This document shows positions 46,591 through 58,640 of a stretch of DNA of 64,000 bases, piece by piece; position 1 is the first letter of the stretch; each line of letters starts with the position of its first letter. The notes beneath the pieces were generated by a model, which worked only from the letters and a program-made list of their open reading frames with translations, was not told the origin of the DNA and made no database searches. The stretch spans positions 8,526,083-8,590,082 of the forward strand of contig NC_033630.1 of the NCBI RefSeq assembly GCF_001540865.1, written 5' to 3'. The position numbers and the translations under genes are program-made. This DNA is from Ananas comosus. Taxonomy: Eukaryota > Streptophyta > Magnoliopsida > Poales > Bromeliaceae.

Positions 46591-48059
46591 ACATCTATTG
46601 TGTTGCTTATTATGCTTATATAATTTGTATGATCATTTATTAGAATGAACTTGTGTTGTTTGATTATGCTTACATAATTTGTATCAGCCATTAGGAGGTT
46701 AACGTATATATTGATGATAATTATCAATCAATAACGATGTGGAGTTTTTCTGATATTTATGGCCCTACAACAATGTAGTTTTAAAACCACGTACAACTGG
46801 GGTTACTAATCCCTCTTATGCAATTGGTCGACCTATATTAATGTAATTTTATTAGTTGTTCAATTTATAACAACAAATTTATTGTGTTATAACCTTTATT
46901 ACTAATTTAGCGTTAATGTAGTATCTAGATGACTAGAATTTTTGACAGTATATCTTTCCAGCTGTAATGGAATATTTAAACCTATATTTCATAAAATATT
47001 ATTTATTTTTTTAAAATTAATAAATTAATTATGTAGTATTGGACCATCTATTAGATAGTTTTGGCATTATGCTGTCATGCTTATTTAATTTAGCACTCCA
47101 TTTTTTATTTATCATATTTATTAATTTAATAATTTTTCAAATTGTATAAAATTTTTTGTAAATTATATTGTGTAGTGCCTGTATATTCAATATTTCCTAT
47201 ATTAGAGAAACATAGAAGGGCAAACTTAGAATTTTCAAAAATTTCAGTCTACTTTGGCTCTTATTCTTTCTATTCTCTAGAAAACAACCAAACAACATTT
47301 TAATTATTCCCGAGAATAAGAAAATGTCAAACCAAACAAAATTTTTTTTTTATTCTTCTATATCCTAGAATATAAAATAATTTCAAGAATATAAATATTT
47401 ATCCCTCTAAATATTATTTCATTACCAAACATAGTCTTAGTCTTATGAATTTTTGGACAATAGAAATATATTTTTTAAATTTTTTAGAAATTTTTTATTT
47501 TGTTTTTCTCTTAATTAGTAATCTATTTTTTTAACTTTTTAAAAACATTTTGTTTTGTTTTTTTTCTTAATTAGTATTCTGTGGGTCTTTTTTAATTTTT
47601 GTTTTTCTCTTATGGGTTGTTGGGTAATGAAACTCATATCTTTTATAATTTTTTTTTGTTTAATTTGGATATAGATTTATAGTTAAAAGAGAAGCATTTG
47701 GAATCGATTTTAAATTTTCGGTTCGGATTCAAATTTCAAATTTTTTATTAAATTTGAATTTGGATGGAATTTTAAAATTCGTCGGATTCGAATTTTAAAT
47801 TTAATAATCGAATTCGTATTCGAATTTTAAAATTCACTTCGAATTTGGACCATTGATGTTCTATTGTCATTTCTTGTGTAGGCTACTCGATCTCTTGAAA
47901 ATATCTTACGTTGTTTTTTTTTTCTATTCTTATTTCTCTGCATGCTACTCTTATTCATAGACGGCTGATTCCTTCTGTAGACCTCTTTTTCTGTACTCTT
48001 TTTTTTTTTTTTGCTCGAGATGACCGACAGAAGACTCTAGCCTTCTAATTGCTTCAACA
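46591..48059. other. AT-rich intergenic sequence
   Basis: No gene. The segment 47230-47440 has inverted-looking ends (CCAAACAACATTTT, ACCAAACATAGTC) suggesting a degraded 'TTTGGTT' MITE. 47690-47850 is rich in GAATTTTAAAATTC words. Confidence 0.5.
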
Positions 48060-49421
48060 GCCCTAATTTTTTTTAAATTTTCTTCCTTGCAGGCAGGCAA
48101 ACCGACTTGTCACATCCCACCTCTCTCTTTCCATCCTCTCTCTTGAGCTTTTATTGCTATCCCAACCTCTCACTTTCCACCTTCTCTCTCCATCTTATCT
48201 CTCTCTCTCCTCTCTCCCTCTCTCTCTCTCTCTCTCTACCCCCCGCGACGGCTCCTCGCGCGTCCTTTGAGACCCTGCCCTTCCCGCGGCCTTTCGCACC
48301 TCTTCAAGCACCTCGTAAAGACCTATGAGCCATTTCCACAAGTCTACAGCCCCTAGGCCTATTACCCTCGTCGCTGCAGCGTGCAGTGCCACTTGCTTGG
48401 TGATGGAGGCGCTCGCCATCATTATTCCTGGCGCCGGCCTGCAATCAATCACCCGAAAATTCTTTGATGTGATTTCCTGCTCTGATGAAATCTTTTGCGC
48501 CTTCCCTCCCTACTTGGTAGGTCCGCCATTTGACACGATCGGTCGTGTCATCTCGCCTTAAGTGCATCGGCTCTCCTCCAGCTCATCAGCTCTAGACCTA
48601 TGTACTCTCTGGTTATAAGTAGGGCTTATTTTTTTTCGGTGGGCTTCCACGGTTGCCAGATTTGATTCTAGGTCGCTTGGGATTTGAGGCCTGTTCCGCT
48701 AATCCCTTTTGTCCTTCTGTCTCTTCAAATAATAGTATTTGAGCCGTTATTGATGTTATTAATTGTTAATAACTTTTTACGTTTTTTTTTCTTGTTCGTT
48801 TGCTTGCATGTCATTAATAACTTTTTACGTTTTTTTGTTCCGCTTGCTTGCATATCAACAGCACGATCTGAGGCGCTGGTCTGTGGTTGTCCATCTTAGG
48901 TGCAGCATATTCCGCTTTGTTGGTATGTTATTTTCCTATCTCCTTTTGAGAAAGTTGAAAAATAAACTCGGTCAGGCTACTTTCTTCTCAGGGGAATGAA
49001 AAAAGGAAGCTCAGTTTTATGATGGCCTGGGTTTTTACTGAAGTTTGTGGGCATAATCTCTCTTTGATTGCTTCACTGGGTTTTCCTCGCTGCTCTTCAA
49101 CCGTTTGCAGTTTGTGAACAAATGATTCGATAAAGCGTGGTTGCAATTTTAAATGCTTTTGTTTGCTCCTTCACTTTCCTAAATCCTTCTGCTAAATTAT
49201 TTTCAGAGATTTACTTTTAAAACAAAAGGGTTTGCTGCCATTGTTTTCTTCTTCTTTTTTTTCTTTTGCACCGAACCCCTTTCTCTTCTTATGACCCTTC
49301 TTATGACTTGTTTTAAACTGCTCTTTTATCAGTTTTTTTTTTTTACACTAAATTGTTTGCATCTCTTTTTTGACTGACTTCATTCTTCTACTTATCTTTT
49401 GTTTTCCTGTGTTTTATAGCA
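48060..49421 (+). other. Upstream/5'UTR region of the 49422 ORF (inferred)
   Basis: Starts with (CT)n tracts (48110-48238), then GC-rich sequence (48240-48560) that may be a 5'UTR exon, then T-rich intron-like sequence up to the acceptor at 49418. Short open frames at 48107-48561 have no recognisable product. An 18-bp direct repeat (ATTAATAACTTTTTACGT, about 48756 and 48812) is present. Promoter position is not determinable. Confidence 0.35.
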
Positions 49422-49910
49422 ATGGCGGTTGTTGAGCTTTCGTGGGTTGGACTGCTGCGCGAGATAACAAGTCAAATTGGCATGGAGATGCCTGTCTGTG
49501 AGGTTACTGTAGATGCGGAACGGCGATATGTTGCCTACATGGATCTTCACGTGCGAAAGGAGGGGGAGACTACAGCTGAAGTTGTTCGCTGCTGGGGTTC
49601 GCCTTCTCCCACCTCCGATGGCGCTGAACGTGATGCAGCTCGGGTTGCCGTCCATCGCCTGAAAGACAGGCTTGGGCTTGAGATTAAAGATGTTAACTAT
49701 GAAGACCTTATTTTTTATAAGAGTGCGTATGCTCAACTCACCGCTAAGCATGCGGCATTGTATGAAAAATACAAGAAATTAAAATGGGAGTACCAGCTGC
49801 TGAAGAACGCCTACGATTCTCTCATAGCGCACAAGGATGAATATGCTGCTGACAGGGTAAGAATCCGCGAAGCTCTTGAGGAGTGCCGTGCGATATTTAA
49901 CGACTTCTAG
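49422..49910 (+). CDS. Uncharacterised 162-residue protein: possible dsRNA-binding-like N-terminus, coiled-coil C-terminus
   Basis: One uninterrupted frame with balanced codon use. Residues 5-85 read LSWVGLLREITSQIGMEMPV, then alternating strand-like segments, then GAERDAARVAVHRLKDRL. This pattern (start helix, three strands, AA-x-x-A-x-x-x-L helix) resembles a double-stranded RNA-binding fold, but I see no strong consensus. Residues 95-160 are charged and heptad-like (AALYEKYKKLKWEYQLLKNA), suggesting a coiled coil. TTTTATAG|CA just before the ATG is a good splice acceptor, so a 5'UTR intron is plausible, with a possible donor CTTAG|GTGCAG near 48899. No signal peptide or membrane segment. 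It could also be a gene carried or left by a transposon. Function unknown. Confidence 0.55.
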   Translation: MAVVELSWVGLLREITSQIGMEMPVCEVTVDAERRYVAYMDLHVRKEGETTAEVVRCWGSPSPTSDGAERDAARVAVHRLKDRLGLEIKDVNYEDLIFYKSAYAQLTAKHAALYEKYKKLKWEYQLLKNAYDSLIAHKDEYAADRVRIREALEECRAIFNDF

Positions 49911-50857
49911 CCCGTGCCTGCTGCTTACTGAATAAACCGACCCCTCAGAAGCAGTTTCACCTCCTTTTGGCTTAATCCTGTGACCTTTGTGATGTTCTAG
50001 TTGCCACTACGCTCGGTGTCTTTTTGCTTTTTGTTTTTTTTTTTTTTTTGTTTGTTGAAGTCTCCGGGAGCATGCTGTAAGCTCCTGCTGGTGTTTCTAT
50101 GTAATCTTCGAGCACACTGTTCACTGCTGTTTATGTGCTCCTTTTGGTTTGTTCTTTTTTTCTCTTTTATGTACTCCTTTCTATCTTCGTTAGATGCAAT
50201 GTGTCTTTACCGAGCACTGCATGCTGCTTGTTCATGGGCTCTTTTTTGGGTGGTTTTTTTTAATATTTTTGTCCATGCTTTCTATTCTCTATCGAGTGAT
50301 GCTGATGTGAATTTTTCTACTCCTTGGCTTTTCTTTCTTAAACCGTGCCATTACTAAGGTGTTTCTGATATTTCTATTTTGGATTTACACGTTGTCCTTG
50401 CTTTGATGTCCCTACTATGGTTTGGGTGTTGAGATTTTACCCCTTTTTGCATCTTATTGTTCCTATATATTTTTACATACTCGAGCCTTTTCTACTGATG
50501 TTGTTTATATTTTCCGGCTCACTTCCTAACAACGCTATGCGAACTTTGACGAACAATATTTTGCAAGATCCAATTTGTTAATTTTTAAGAGGTGATATTC
50601 TTTTCTCCACTAGCTTTTGGGTTTTTTTATGGACGGTAGAAAGCTTGCTCATTCACCCCTGCGGATGTTGTAAGGGTGCTGTTTGTCTATTTTCCTCTTT
50701 TCCAGATTTATTCTTTCTTATATACATTAGATATAGGAGGAGACAGTATTACTATGGCCGTGAAGGGAGAAAGCAGCATGAATTTTTTCTTTCCTATGCT
50801 TCCTGTGACTGCCTAAATAGTGACTACCTAAATAGAGAGTGCATTTGCCAAACATGA
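49911..50857 (+). other. 3' flank of the 49422 ORF
   Basis: T-rich sequence with no conserved frame. It is a likely 3'UTR at first, then intergenic. An imperfect short duplication (CTAAATAGTGACTACCTAAATAGAGAGT) lies at about 50813-50840, just before the next transposon. Confidence 0.4.
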
Positions 50858-51107
50858 GGCTGGGTGCGTTTGGTTCGAGAACTAAATTTTAGAAAATAAT
50901 TTTTATTATTTTTAAAAATAAAAAATATTTCGGTGCAAGATAGAATAATTGTAAATTTGTATTTGAATGTATTCAAAGATATTTTAGAGAATATTCTTTG
51001 TAGCGTTTAAATAAAATGTTTAGAACTGTCTAAATATATTTTTAAAAATAAAATAATTAGTTTATATTTGTATATTTTATGTAAAATTATTTATAAAATT
51101 ATTTTTA

Positions 51108-54100
51108 GGCCAATTTGCATAAAAAATCCACTAATTTTGCGCTTTTTCAAAAGTGGGTCACCTTTTTAGTTTTTGCAGATTCGGACCGAATTTTCAGAAG
51201 GATGACCAAACTACCCTTCTGTCAAAATGCATAAAATTATATGCTTTAAATGCCTAGAAAATACAACTGTTAAGTCACTAAGTGTAAAACTTCTTGAAAT
51301 GACAACTACTAAGTCATAATTACATATACATTTCTCGTGAAATGAAAAACCTCATTCAAGAGAAAATAAAAAAAAAAGAATAATTAATAAGATGAAAGAG
51401 TGCAACATCCTCTCAAATAGTGCAACAAACTCTTCAAAATAGTGCAATATCTGTATAAGTAGTGCAACATATGCATTGTTAATACACATTTTGCATAATT
51501 TTTACACTAAATTACGCATAATTTAGTATATTACGAAAAAATAATATATAATATTACAACATACTATAAAAATTATACAATATATGTATAAACGGTGCAT
51601 ATTTTACACTATTTGCACAGATATTTACACAATTTGTGTAAATGTTACACTATTATGAGAGGATATTGCACCATTTAGATGTGTGTTACACTCTTTCTTT
51701 TTGAAAATTAAATTTCATTCCATATTAAATAAAGTGTAAAATTTCTTGGAAATAACAACTGCTAAACCATAATTACATCCATGTACCTTTCTCATGAAAC
51801 AAGAAATCTCATTCAAGAAAAAATAAAAAGAATAAAGAATAATTAGTAAAATGAAAGAGTGCAACATCCTTTTAAATAGTGCAACAAGCTCTTCAAAATA
51901 GTGCAATATCTGTATAAATAATGCAACATATGCATTGTTAATAAATATTTTGTATGACTTTTACACTAAATTACGCACGGTTTAGTATATTACGCGAAAA
52001 TAATATATTATATTACAATATACTATAAAAATTATACAATATATATATAAACGATGCATATTTTACACTATTTGTATAGATATTTACACCATTTGTGTAA
52101 ATATTGCACTATTATGATAGAATGTTGCACCATTTAGATGTGTGTTGCACTCTTTCTTTTTGAAAATTAAATTTTATTGCATATTAAAGAAAATATAAAA
52201 CTTCTTGGAAATGACAATTACTAAGCCATAATTACATGCATGTACCTTTCTCGTGAAACGAGAAATCTCATTCAAGAGAAAATAAAAAAAAAAGATTAAT
52301 TAATAAGATGAAAGAGTGCAATATCCTCTCAAATAGTACAACAATCTCTTCAAAATAGTGCAATATCTGTATAAGTAGTGCAACATATACATTGTTAATA
52401 CATATTTTATATGATTTTTACACTAAGTTACGTATAGTTTAGTATATTACACAAAAATAATATAATATATTACAATATATTATAAAAATTATACAATATA
52501 TGTACAAACGGTACATATTTTACATTATTTATACATATATTTACACAATTTCTGTTAATGTTGCATCTATTTGAGAGAATGTTGCACCATTAGATGTGTG
52601 TTGCACTCTTTCTTTTTTGAAAATTAAATTTCATTGCATATTAAATAATAGTGATCAAATTTCTTGAAAATGACAACTGCTAAGACATAATAACATGTAC
52701 CTTTTCTCTGTGAAACGAGAAGTCTCTATTCAGAGAAAATAAAAAAATAAAGATTAATTAATAAGATGAAAGAGTGCAATATCCTTGTTAAATTAGTGCA
52801 ACAATCTCTTCAAAATTAGTGCAATATCTTGATATAATTAGTGCAACATATGCATGTTAATACATTTTGCATGATTTTTACACTAAGTTACTACAGTTTA
52901 GTATATTACGCGAAAATATATAATATATTACAACATTTATAAAAATTATACAATTATAGTATAAACGGTGCATATTTTACATATTTATAATATATTTTCA
53001 CCATTTATGTAAATATTGCACTATTATAAGAGAATGTCGCACATTTAGATGATTTTGCACTCTTTCTTTTTTAAAAATTTAATTTCATTACATATTAAAT
53101 ACAGTGTCAAATTTCTTGAAATGACACTGCTAAGCCATAATAACATGTACCTTTCTCGTGAAACGAGAAAACTTCATTCAAAAAGAAAAAAAAATAAAGA
53201 ATAATTAGTAGATGAAAGAGGTGCAACATCCTTCTCAATAGTGCAACAAGCTCTTCAAAATAGTGCAATATTGTATAAAGTAGTGCAACATTAACATTGT
53301 TAATACACATTTTACTAATTTTTACACTAAATTACATACAGTTTAATATATTACGCGAAAATAATATGCAACATATAATATATAAACTGTAATTAATTAA
53401 TTAGTGTAAAAATCATACAAAATGTGTTATTAAAAATGCATATGTTGCTACTTATACAGATATTGCACTATTTTTGAAGAGCTTGTTACACTATTGAGAG
53501 GATGTTTGCACTCTTTCATCTTATTAATATTTTCTTTATTTTTTTATTTTCTCTTGAATGAGGACTTTCGTTTACGAGAAGTTACATTAATTATGGCTTA
53601 GCAGTTGTCATTTTCAAGAAGTTTTACACCTTCATTTATAATCAATTAATTTATTTTCAAAAAGAAAGAGTGCAAACATCTAAATGGTGCCAACAATCCT
53701 CTCATAATAGTGTAAAATTTACACAAAGTGGTTAATATATGTATAAATATGTAAAAATATACACCGTTTGTACATATATTGTATAATTTTTATAATATAT
53801 TGTAATATATATATTATTTTCGCGTAATATACTAAACTGTACGTAACTTAGTATAAAAATCATGCGAAATGTGTATTAACAATGCAATTATGTTTGCCAC
53901 ATATTATCAGATATTGCACTATTTTGAAGAGATTGTTGCACTATTTGAGAGGATATTGCCACTTTTCATCTTATAATTAATCTTTATTTTTTATTTTCTC
54001 TTGAATGAGGTTTCTCGTTTCAGAGAAAGGCATGCATTTAATTATGGCTTAGCATTTGTCATTTTCAAGAAGTTTTACACTTTATTTAATATGCAATAAA

Positions 54101-54693
54101 ATTTAATTTTCAGAAAGAAAAGCTGAACATCTCTCAAATATAGTGCAATTTACACAAATGGTGTAATATATGTATTAAATAAGTGTAAATATGCAGTGTG
54201 TTACAATTATCTGTATAATTTATAAGTTATGTTGTAATATATTATAATTATTTTCGTGTAATATACTTAGCTGTGCGTAATTTAGTGTAAAAATCATGCA
54301 AAATGTGTATTAACAATGCATATGTTGCACTACTTATACAGATATTGCACTATTTTGAAGAGATTGTTGCACTATTTGAGAGGATATTGCACTCTTTCAT
54401 CTTATTAATTAATCTTTATTTTTTTTATTTTCTCTTGAATGAGGTTTCTTGTTTTACAAGAAAGGTATATGCATATAATTATGGTTTAGCAGTTGTCATT
54501 TCCAAGAAGTTTTATACATAATGGCTTAGCAGTTGTATTTTTCTAGACATTTAAAGTATATATTTTTTATGAATTTTGAAAGAGGGGTAGTTTGGTCATC
54601 CTTCTGAAAATTCGGCCCGAATCTGCAAAAACTAAAAAGGTGGCCCACTTTTGCAAAAGCGCAAAATTAGTGGATTTTTTATGCAAATTGGCC
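51108..54693. mobile_element. Non-autonomous Mutator-like (MULE) fold-back, 3586 bp, TSD TTATTTTTA
   Basis: Both ends read GGCCAATTTGCATAAAAAAT inwards, with near-perfect inverted match over at least 190 bp. The element is bounded by a perfect 9-bp duplication TTATTTTTA (51099-51107 and 54694-54702). Nine-base TSD and long terminal inverted repeats are MULE hallmarks. The interior is made of about 450-bp units: five in direct order (AAAGAGTGCAACATCC markers near 51395, 51852, 52310, 52769 and 53214) and three inverted (near 53505, 53950 and 54385). The whole is thus a lopsided palindrome with its centre near 53370. There is no transposase frame. Confidence 0.9.
51270..54520. repeat. About 450-bp subrepeats, 5 direct plus 3 inverted
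   Basis: Marker words AGTGCAACATATGCATTGTTAA, split here as AGTGCAACATATG and CATTGTTAATAC, recur at spacings of 457, 458, 459 and 445 bp on the left and about 440 bp inverted on the right. Units 4 to 7 (about 52640-54280) carry many single-base insertions and deletions relative to units 1-3 and 8. Confidence 0.85.
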
Positions 54694-55789
54694 TTATTTT
54701 TATAGTAATTTATAATATAATGTTTTATGTAACAATTTAATTTAAAATGGTATATTTATTTTATTATATATAATAGTTTATTTTTTGTAATAATTTATTT
54801 TATATAATTTATTCATAATATATGCAATGAATAAAGTGTAATACTAACAATATCCTTATAATTTTAATTAATAATAATATAAATTTTAATACAAATTAAA
54901 AATATATATAATACATGAAAAAATAATTTTTGATATATAATACTTAATATAAAATAAAATAATTAAATATTAAAATATAATGATAAAACTTAATAAAATA
55001 AATAATATATTAAATTTAATTAATTTATATTATATAATAAAATTTAAGTTTAAATATATTATCATAAAAATAATATTTATATTAATATATTTATTTATAT
55101 ATCTATTTATCTAATAAAATAAAGAGAAGAACAAAATTATTCTCGGTTTTCCTAAAAATAATTTTTAACGGGTTGTTTCAGAACAATTCAGAATAATTCG
55201 TTTTAATCAGAACAATTCGTTCTTCGCAGTTCTCCTACCGTTTGGTTACAAATTGAGGGATATCTCGTTCTTCTGCTACCGAACGCAGCCTAAAAGAGAA
55301 CCCATTCAAAGTCTGGTTTGCTTCCGATTCATGATGAAAATTCTCGGCAGGAATTAATATTTATTGCCAGGTTGGTTTCGGTATTAGGGAACAAAAGATT
55401 GCCCATCATTTATGATCAGTGGTGAGAATTATTTGTGATTTTACAAATATTGCCGATCCTGTTGCATTATCATCTTTGTTCTCCGCTTGCTCATGATTCA
55501 TTGGCTACTAGTATGAGAAATTAGACAACCACTAAAAATTGTCTATCTGAGAATTTCCTGAGATCTTTTTTGCAAATCAATAATTATTCTAATGCTTCTT
55601 CAGTGTTAATGCTTTGGTTCTGCCACGAAAATTTCTTGAGTTCTCTTTTTTCTTCTATTTTCCACTCCACTTTCTTTACTTTCTAACTTTTTTCTCTTCT
55701 CTTTTTATGTCACTCTTATTTTTTTTAGCCGGATTCACAGGAATTTTTTTTTAATATTCAGCGTCCAATGAATAAAAATTATTTACTGA

Positions 55790-56150
55790 ATTGTGGGTTT
55801 CTTACGTCACTGTTATAGTTTCATGCTTCTTTCTTTTTTCAACAAATTTTTCACTTCTTTTAAGCTCTTTGTTGTAATTGTTTTATCTATCGTTTTCTAT
55901 GTGGCTTCTAAAATTTCTTAAGAAGTTCTTCTGGAATGTACTCTGTGGTTTTCTTACATGCGATGTTACTGTATTATTTTCCATCTGACTTCTAATGTTT
56001 CTTGAAATTTTCTTTTCGAGTGTATTTGATGTTTCTTCCATTGCCCATTCTTCCTGAATGTACTTGTGGGTTTCTTACATGCATTGTTACAATTTTGTTT
56101 TCTATGCAGCTTCTAAAATCACTTGAAATTGTCTTCCTCTCTGTGTTTGA
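55790..56150. repeat. Imperfect tandem repeat of about 121-150 bp (GTGGGTTTCTTACATGC)
   Basis: Three diverged copies of a unit starting GTGGGTTTCTTACATGC-TTGTTAC and containing CTTCTAAAATTTCTTGAAATT (about 55793, 55943 and 56064). It is part of non-coding sequence between the Tourist-like element and the CACTA terminus. 55291-55790 and 56150-56500 show no gene. Confidence 0.55.
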
Positions 56151-56499
56151 TGTTGGGGACCAATATATACCAACCATACCCAAATGCTTTTTATTATATT
56201 TCTTCTTTTGATCTAGAGGATTTCAAAGTTATGTGGTTTGGGTCTAAATTTCAGAGGTCCAGGTTTCTGCAAACTCAGTATGTAGTATGTAGGGATGCTA
56301 TTCCAGCGGTTATAGATCTCAACTATCTCTTAACAAGATTCATGACAACGGATTGTAATTAGCATACATATTTTTTTGACTTATTTGCTAATTGTTGATT
56401 TGGTTTAACTTGTTGACTAATTTGCTAATTGAAATTTTGGTTTAACTTGTTGACTAATTTGCTAATTGAATTTTATATTACTTAATACTGTTTAGGTTG

Positions 56500-57415
56500 C
56501 AGGTGGCAATAATTCGAATGATTCATCTCCAAATAATTATTTTTCGAATGCAAGTCACGAGCTTGGAGGGAACGAGATTATGTATAGATGTTGGATGAGA
56601 TTATGTATTTTGGTTTACATTCGAGCTTAGAGGGAACGAGATTATGTACAGATGTTGGATGAGATTATGTATTTTGGTTTACATGTTGAATTATAAAGTT
56701 TTTAATAATGTTAAAGAATTGTGTTGCTTCTTGTAAAGAATTGTGTTGCTTTTTGTATTGCTAATATAAATTTTTAATAAATTTTTAATTTTTTGCTCAT
56801 AAATGAAAGCTAAATTAATTATTTTAATATAATTATTATGATATTTTTTATATAAAAGTGGTTTGAACCGCCTCTATGTAATAACATGCCTTTTACCCGT
56901 AGAGGCGGTTTAAACCGCCTCTACAAAATAATATTCGTAGAGGCGGTTTAAACCGTCTTTAAATTATTATTTAATAAATAAAAAATATAAAATAAAATAA
57001 AATAAATAAATTCATAGGGGTGGTTTAAACCGTCTCTACCAGGAGGAATTCTACACTGTCACACTTGCACCACGTCATCAATAACAAGCCAATCACATTC
57101 CTTCTTTTCAAACAAAAGTACAATACAAATAATTTTTTACAATCATGATGGGACATATATTCTTAAAAGGATTAATTTGATTGGTTTGTTACGCCACGTC
57201 ACTAATATACCCGTTGCATTCTAGAATTTTTCCTCTACCGGACCGTCTCTAAGCTCCCCCGGCGATCGCTCAAACTGCCTCTACATTGTAGAGGCGCTGT
57301 CTACACCGGCGGTCTAGAGGCAGTTGTGGAAACTGCCTCTACGAATCATAGAGACGGTTTAAACTGCCTCTACAACAGTTAAAAACTGCCTCTATGACCG
57401 TCTTTTCTTGTAGTG
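56500..57415 (+). mobile_element. CACTA (En/Spm) transposon right end with subterminal repeats
   Basis: Ends ...TCTTTTCTTGTAGTG, the reverse complement of the typical CACTACAAGAAAA terminus. From 56865 on, the motif GTAGAGGCGGTTTAAACCG occurs repeatedly in direct and inverted order (about 56868, 56899, 56937, 57016, 57300-57370), the usual CACTA subterminal transposase-binding array. A 74-bp imperfect tandem (GAGGGAACGAGATTATGTA, 56566 and 56630) precedes it. No left end or transposase is in the window. Confidence 0.75.
57041..57232. mobile_element. Small MITE nested in the CACTA subterminal repeats
   Basis: About 192 bp that interrupts the subterminal array. Flanks CTCTACC (57034-57040 and 57233-57239) form a 7-8 bp target duplication. 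Ends contain AATTCTAcacTG... and, inverted, AATTCTAgaaTG..., with CCACGTCA words inverted inside. It is probably hAT-like. Confidence 0.6.
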
Positions 57416-57464
57416 TATAAGGTCTACGTACCAGTAGTCATGTTGAATCTAATCTACTTTCAAC

Positions 57465-58120
57465 TGTAACGCCCCAAGGCAATCTGGCGGGTAGCGGAGG
57501 AAGTGGGGCGAAGGAGCAGGAGAGGGGACCGGAGAAGAGGAAGGAAAAGGGCAAAATCTAGCACAAACTAGTTTCAGCTAAGGGTATAAGCAGTAAATAA
57601 ACATCCTTACCAGGTCGGGCGAGTGACAGGAGGAGCGGCTTCCAAGCGGGTGCAATCCAACAGCCAAGGGGCGTGTGGACCTGGCAATCCGAGAAGGAAT
57701 CTAATCCACTGCTGGAATTGGCCCACTATGGCCCATATATTGTTAAACTTTACAATAGCATTAAAGTACCTTATTACTATGCATTTTATACTTTGATACA
57801 TGTAAAGCTGGGGATATATAAGAGAAGTTGTAAGGAGAATTCTGTTATGGAATAGAATATTATCTTCTTCCCCAATTAACTCTTCTCCTCTTAACCCCTC
57901 TCTATCCCTATCCCCTTCTCTCTCCTAATCTCTAATCCCTCCTTATCCTCCTCCTACCTCAATCCCCATTCTCCTAAACTCTCCTCCATTCCCCTGAATT
58001 TCATTACCCAATTCCCCAACCTGGCCGGAATTGGTATCGGAATTCACCATCATCCCGGCCGCTGTCCTCGCCTCAGCAAAGTATCGTCACGGGCGGGTTG
58101 CGACCGGTCCGGATATAACA
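57465..58120 (+). repeat. LTR-like segment (TGTAACGCCCC...ATATAACA)
   Basis: Starts TGTAACGCCCC, has a TATA-like GGGATATATAAGAG (about 57811) followed by CT-rich leader. A degenerate PBS-like TGGTATCGGA sits at 58032. Boundaries are uncertain and no coding domain is present. The ORFs over it are not conserved. Confidence 0.4.
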
Positions 58121-58640
58121 CAATCCTCTATGTAATTGTTGCTGAGTGCACCCAAATTTCTCTAACTTTTTCGCAAACAAGTAAAATTTCAATCTGTTTT
58201 ATTATTATACTGACTCTAAGGTAAAATATACATTTATATTCTGTCTATATTTATCCATTTATCTCTAAGAATGTCCTTCGGAAGTGTATCCGCCTCATTT
58301 AATTTTTAACAAAGGAAAATCCCGTGAATGTCTATGGCCATAAATTGATTTACATCAATTAAAAGAAACTTTTTTCCTGTTGTCCGAACTATGCTTAAGA
58401 CAGACACTCAAATAATATTGAATTCACCATTGTCAAAACCTTTTTTATACATATTTTAAAAGCTCACCTTGCTTTTGATCATGATTCTTTTGGCCCGTTT
58501 GGTTTACTTCTGAAAAAGTGATTTTTATAGAATTGATTTTGGTTTGAAAAAATGATTTCTGTTAAAAACTATAGAGCATTTAGTTGAGTCTAATAGAAAA
58601 GTGATTTTAGAAAGCTGTTTGGCAAATATTTTTGCTGAAG

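Larger units (their letters stand above)
50858..55290. mobile_element. Tourist-like element hosting a Mutator-like fold-back
   Basis: Left end GGCTGGGTGCGTTTGG and right end, reverse-complemented, GGCTGCGTTCGGTAGC form imperfect inverted termini, with TGA/TAA as an approximate 3-bp target duplication. The flanks inside (50870-51107, 54703-55290) are AT-rich filler. The remaining 3.6 kb is a separate nested element (51108-54693). No transposase. Confidence 0.6.

Noticed and set aside
48107..48561. Upstream ORFs as protein-coding exons of the 49422 gene
   Set aside because: Low-complexity Ser/Leu start, no splice-compatible continuity with the downstream frame and no family resemblance; kept only as possible 5'UTR.
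51270..54520. CRISPR-like or centromeric satellite interpretation of the 450-bp repeats
   Set aside because: Units are long, contiguous without spacers, inverted in one arm, and enclosed by MULE ends with a 9-bp TSD.
56002..56362. Short ORFs with membrane-like segments
   Set aside because: They are produced by T-rich tandem repeats (55790-56150), and overlapping frames disagree.
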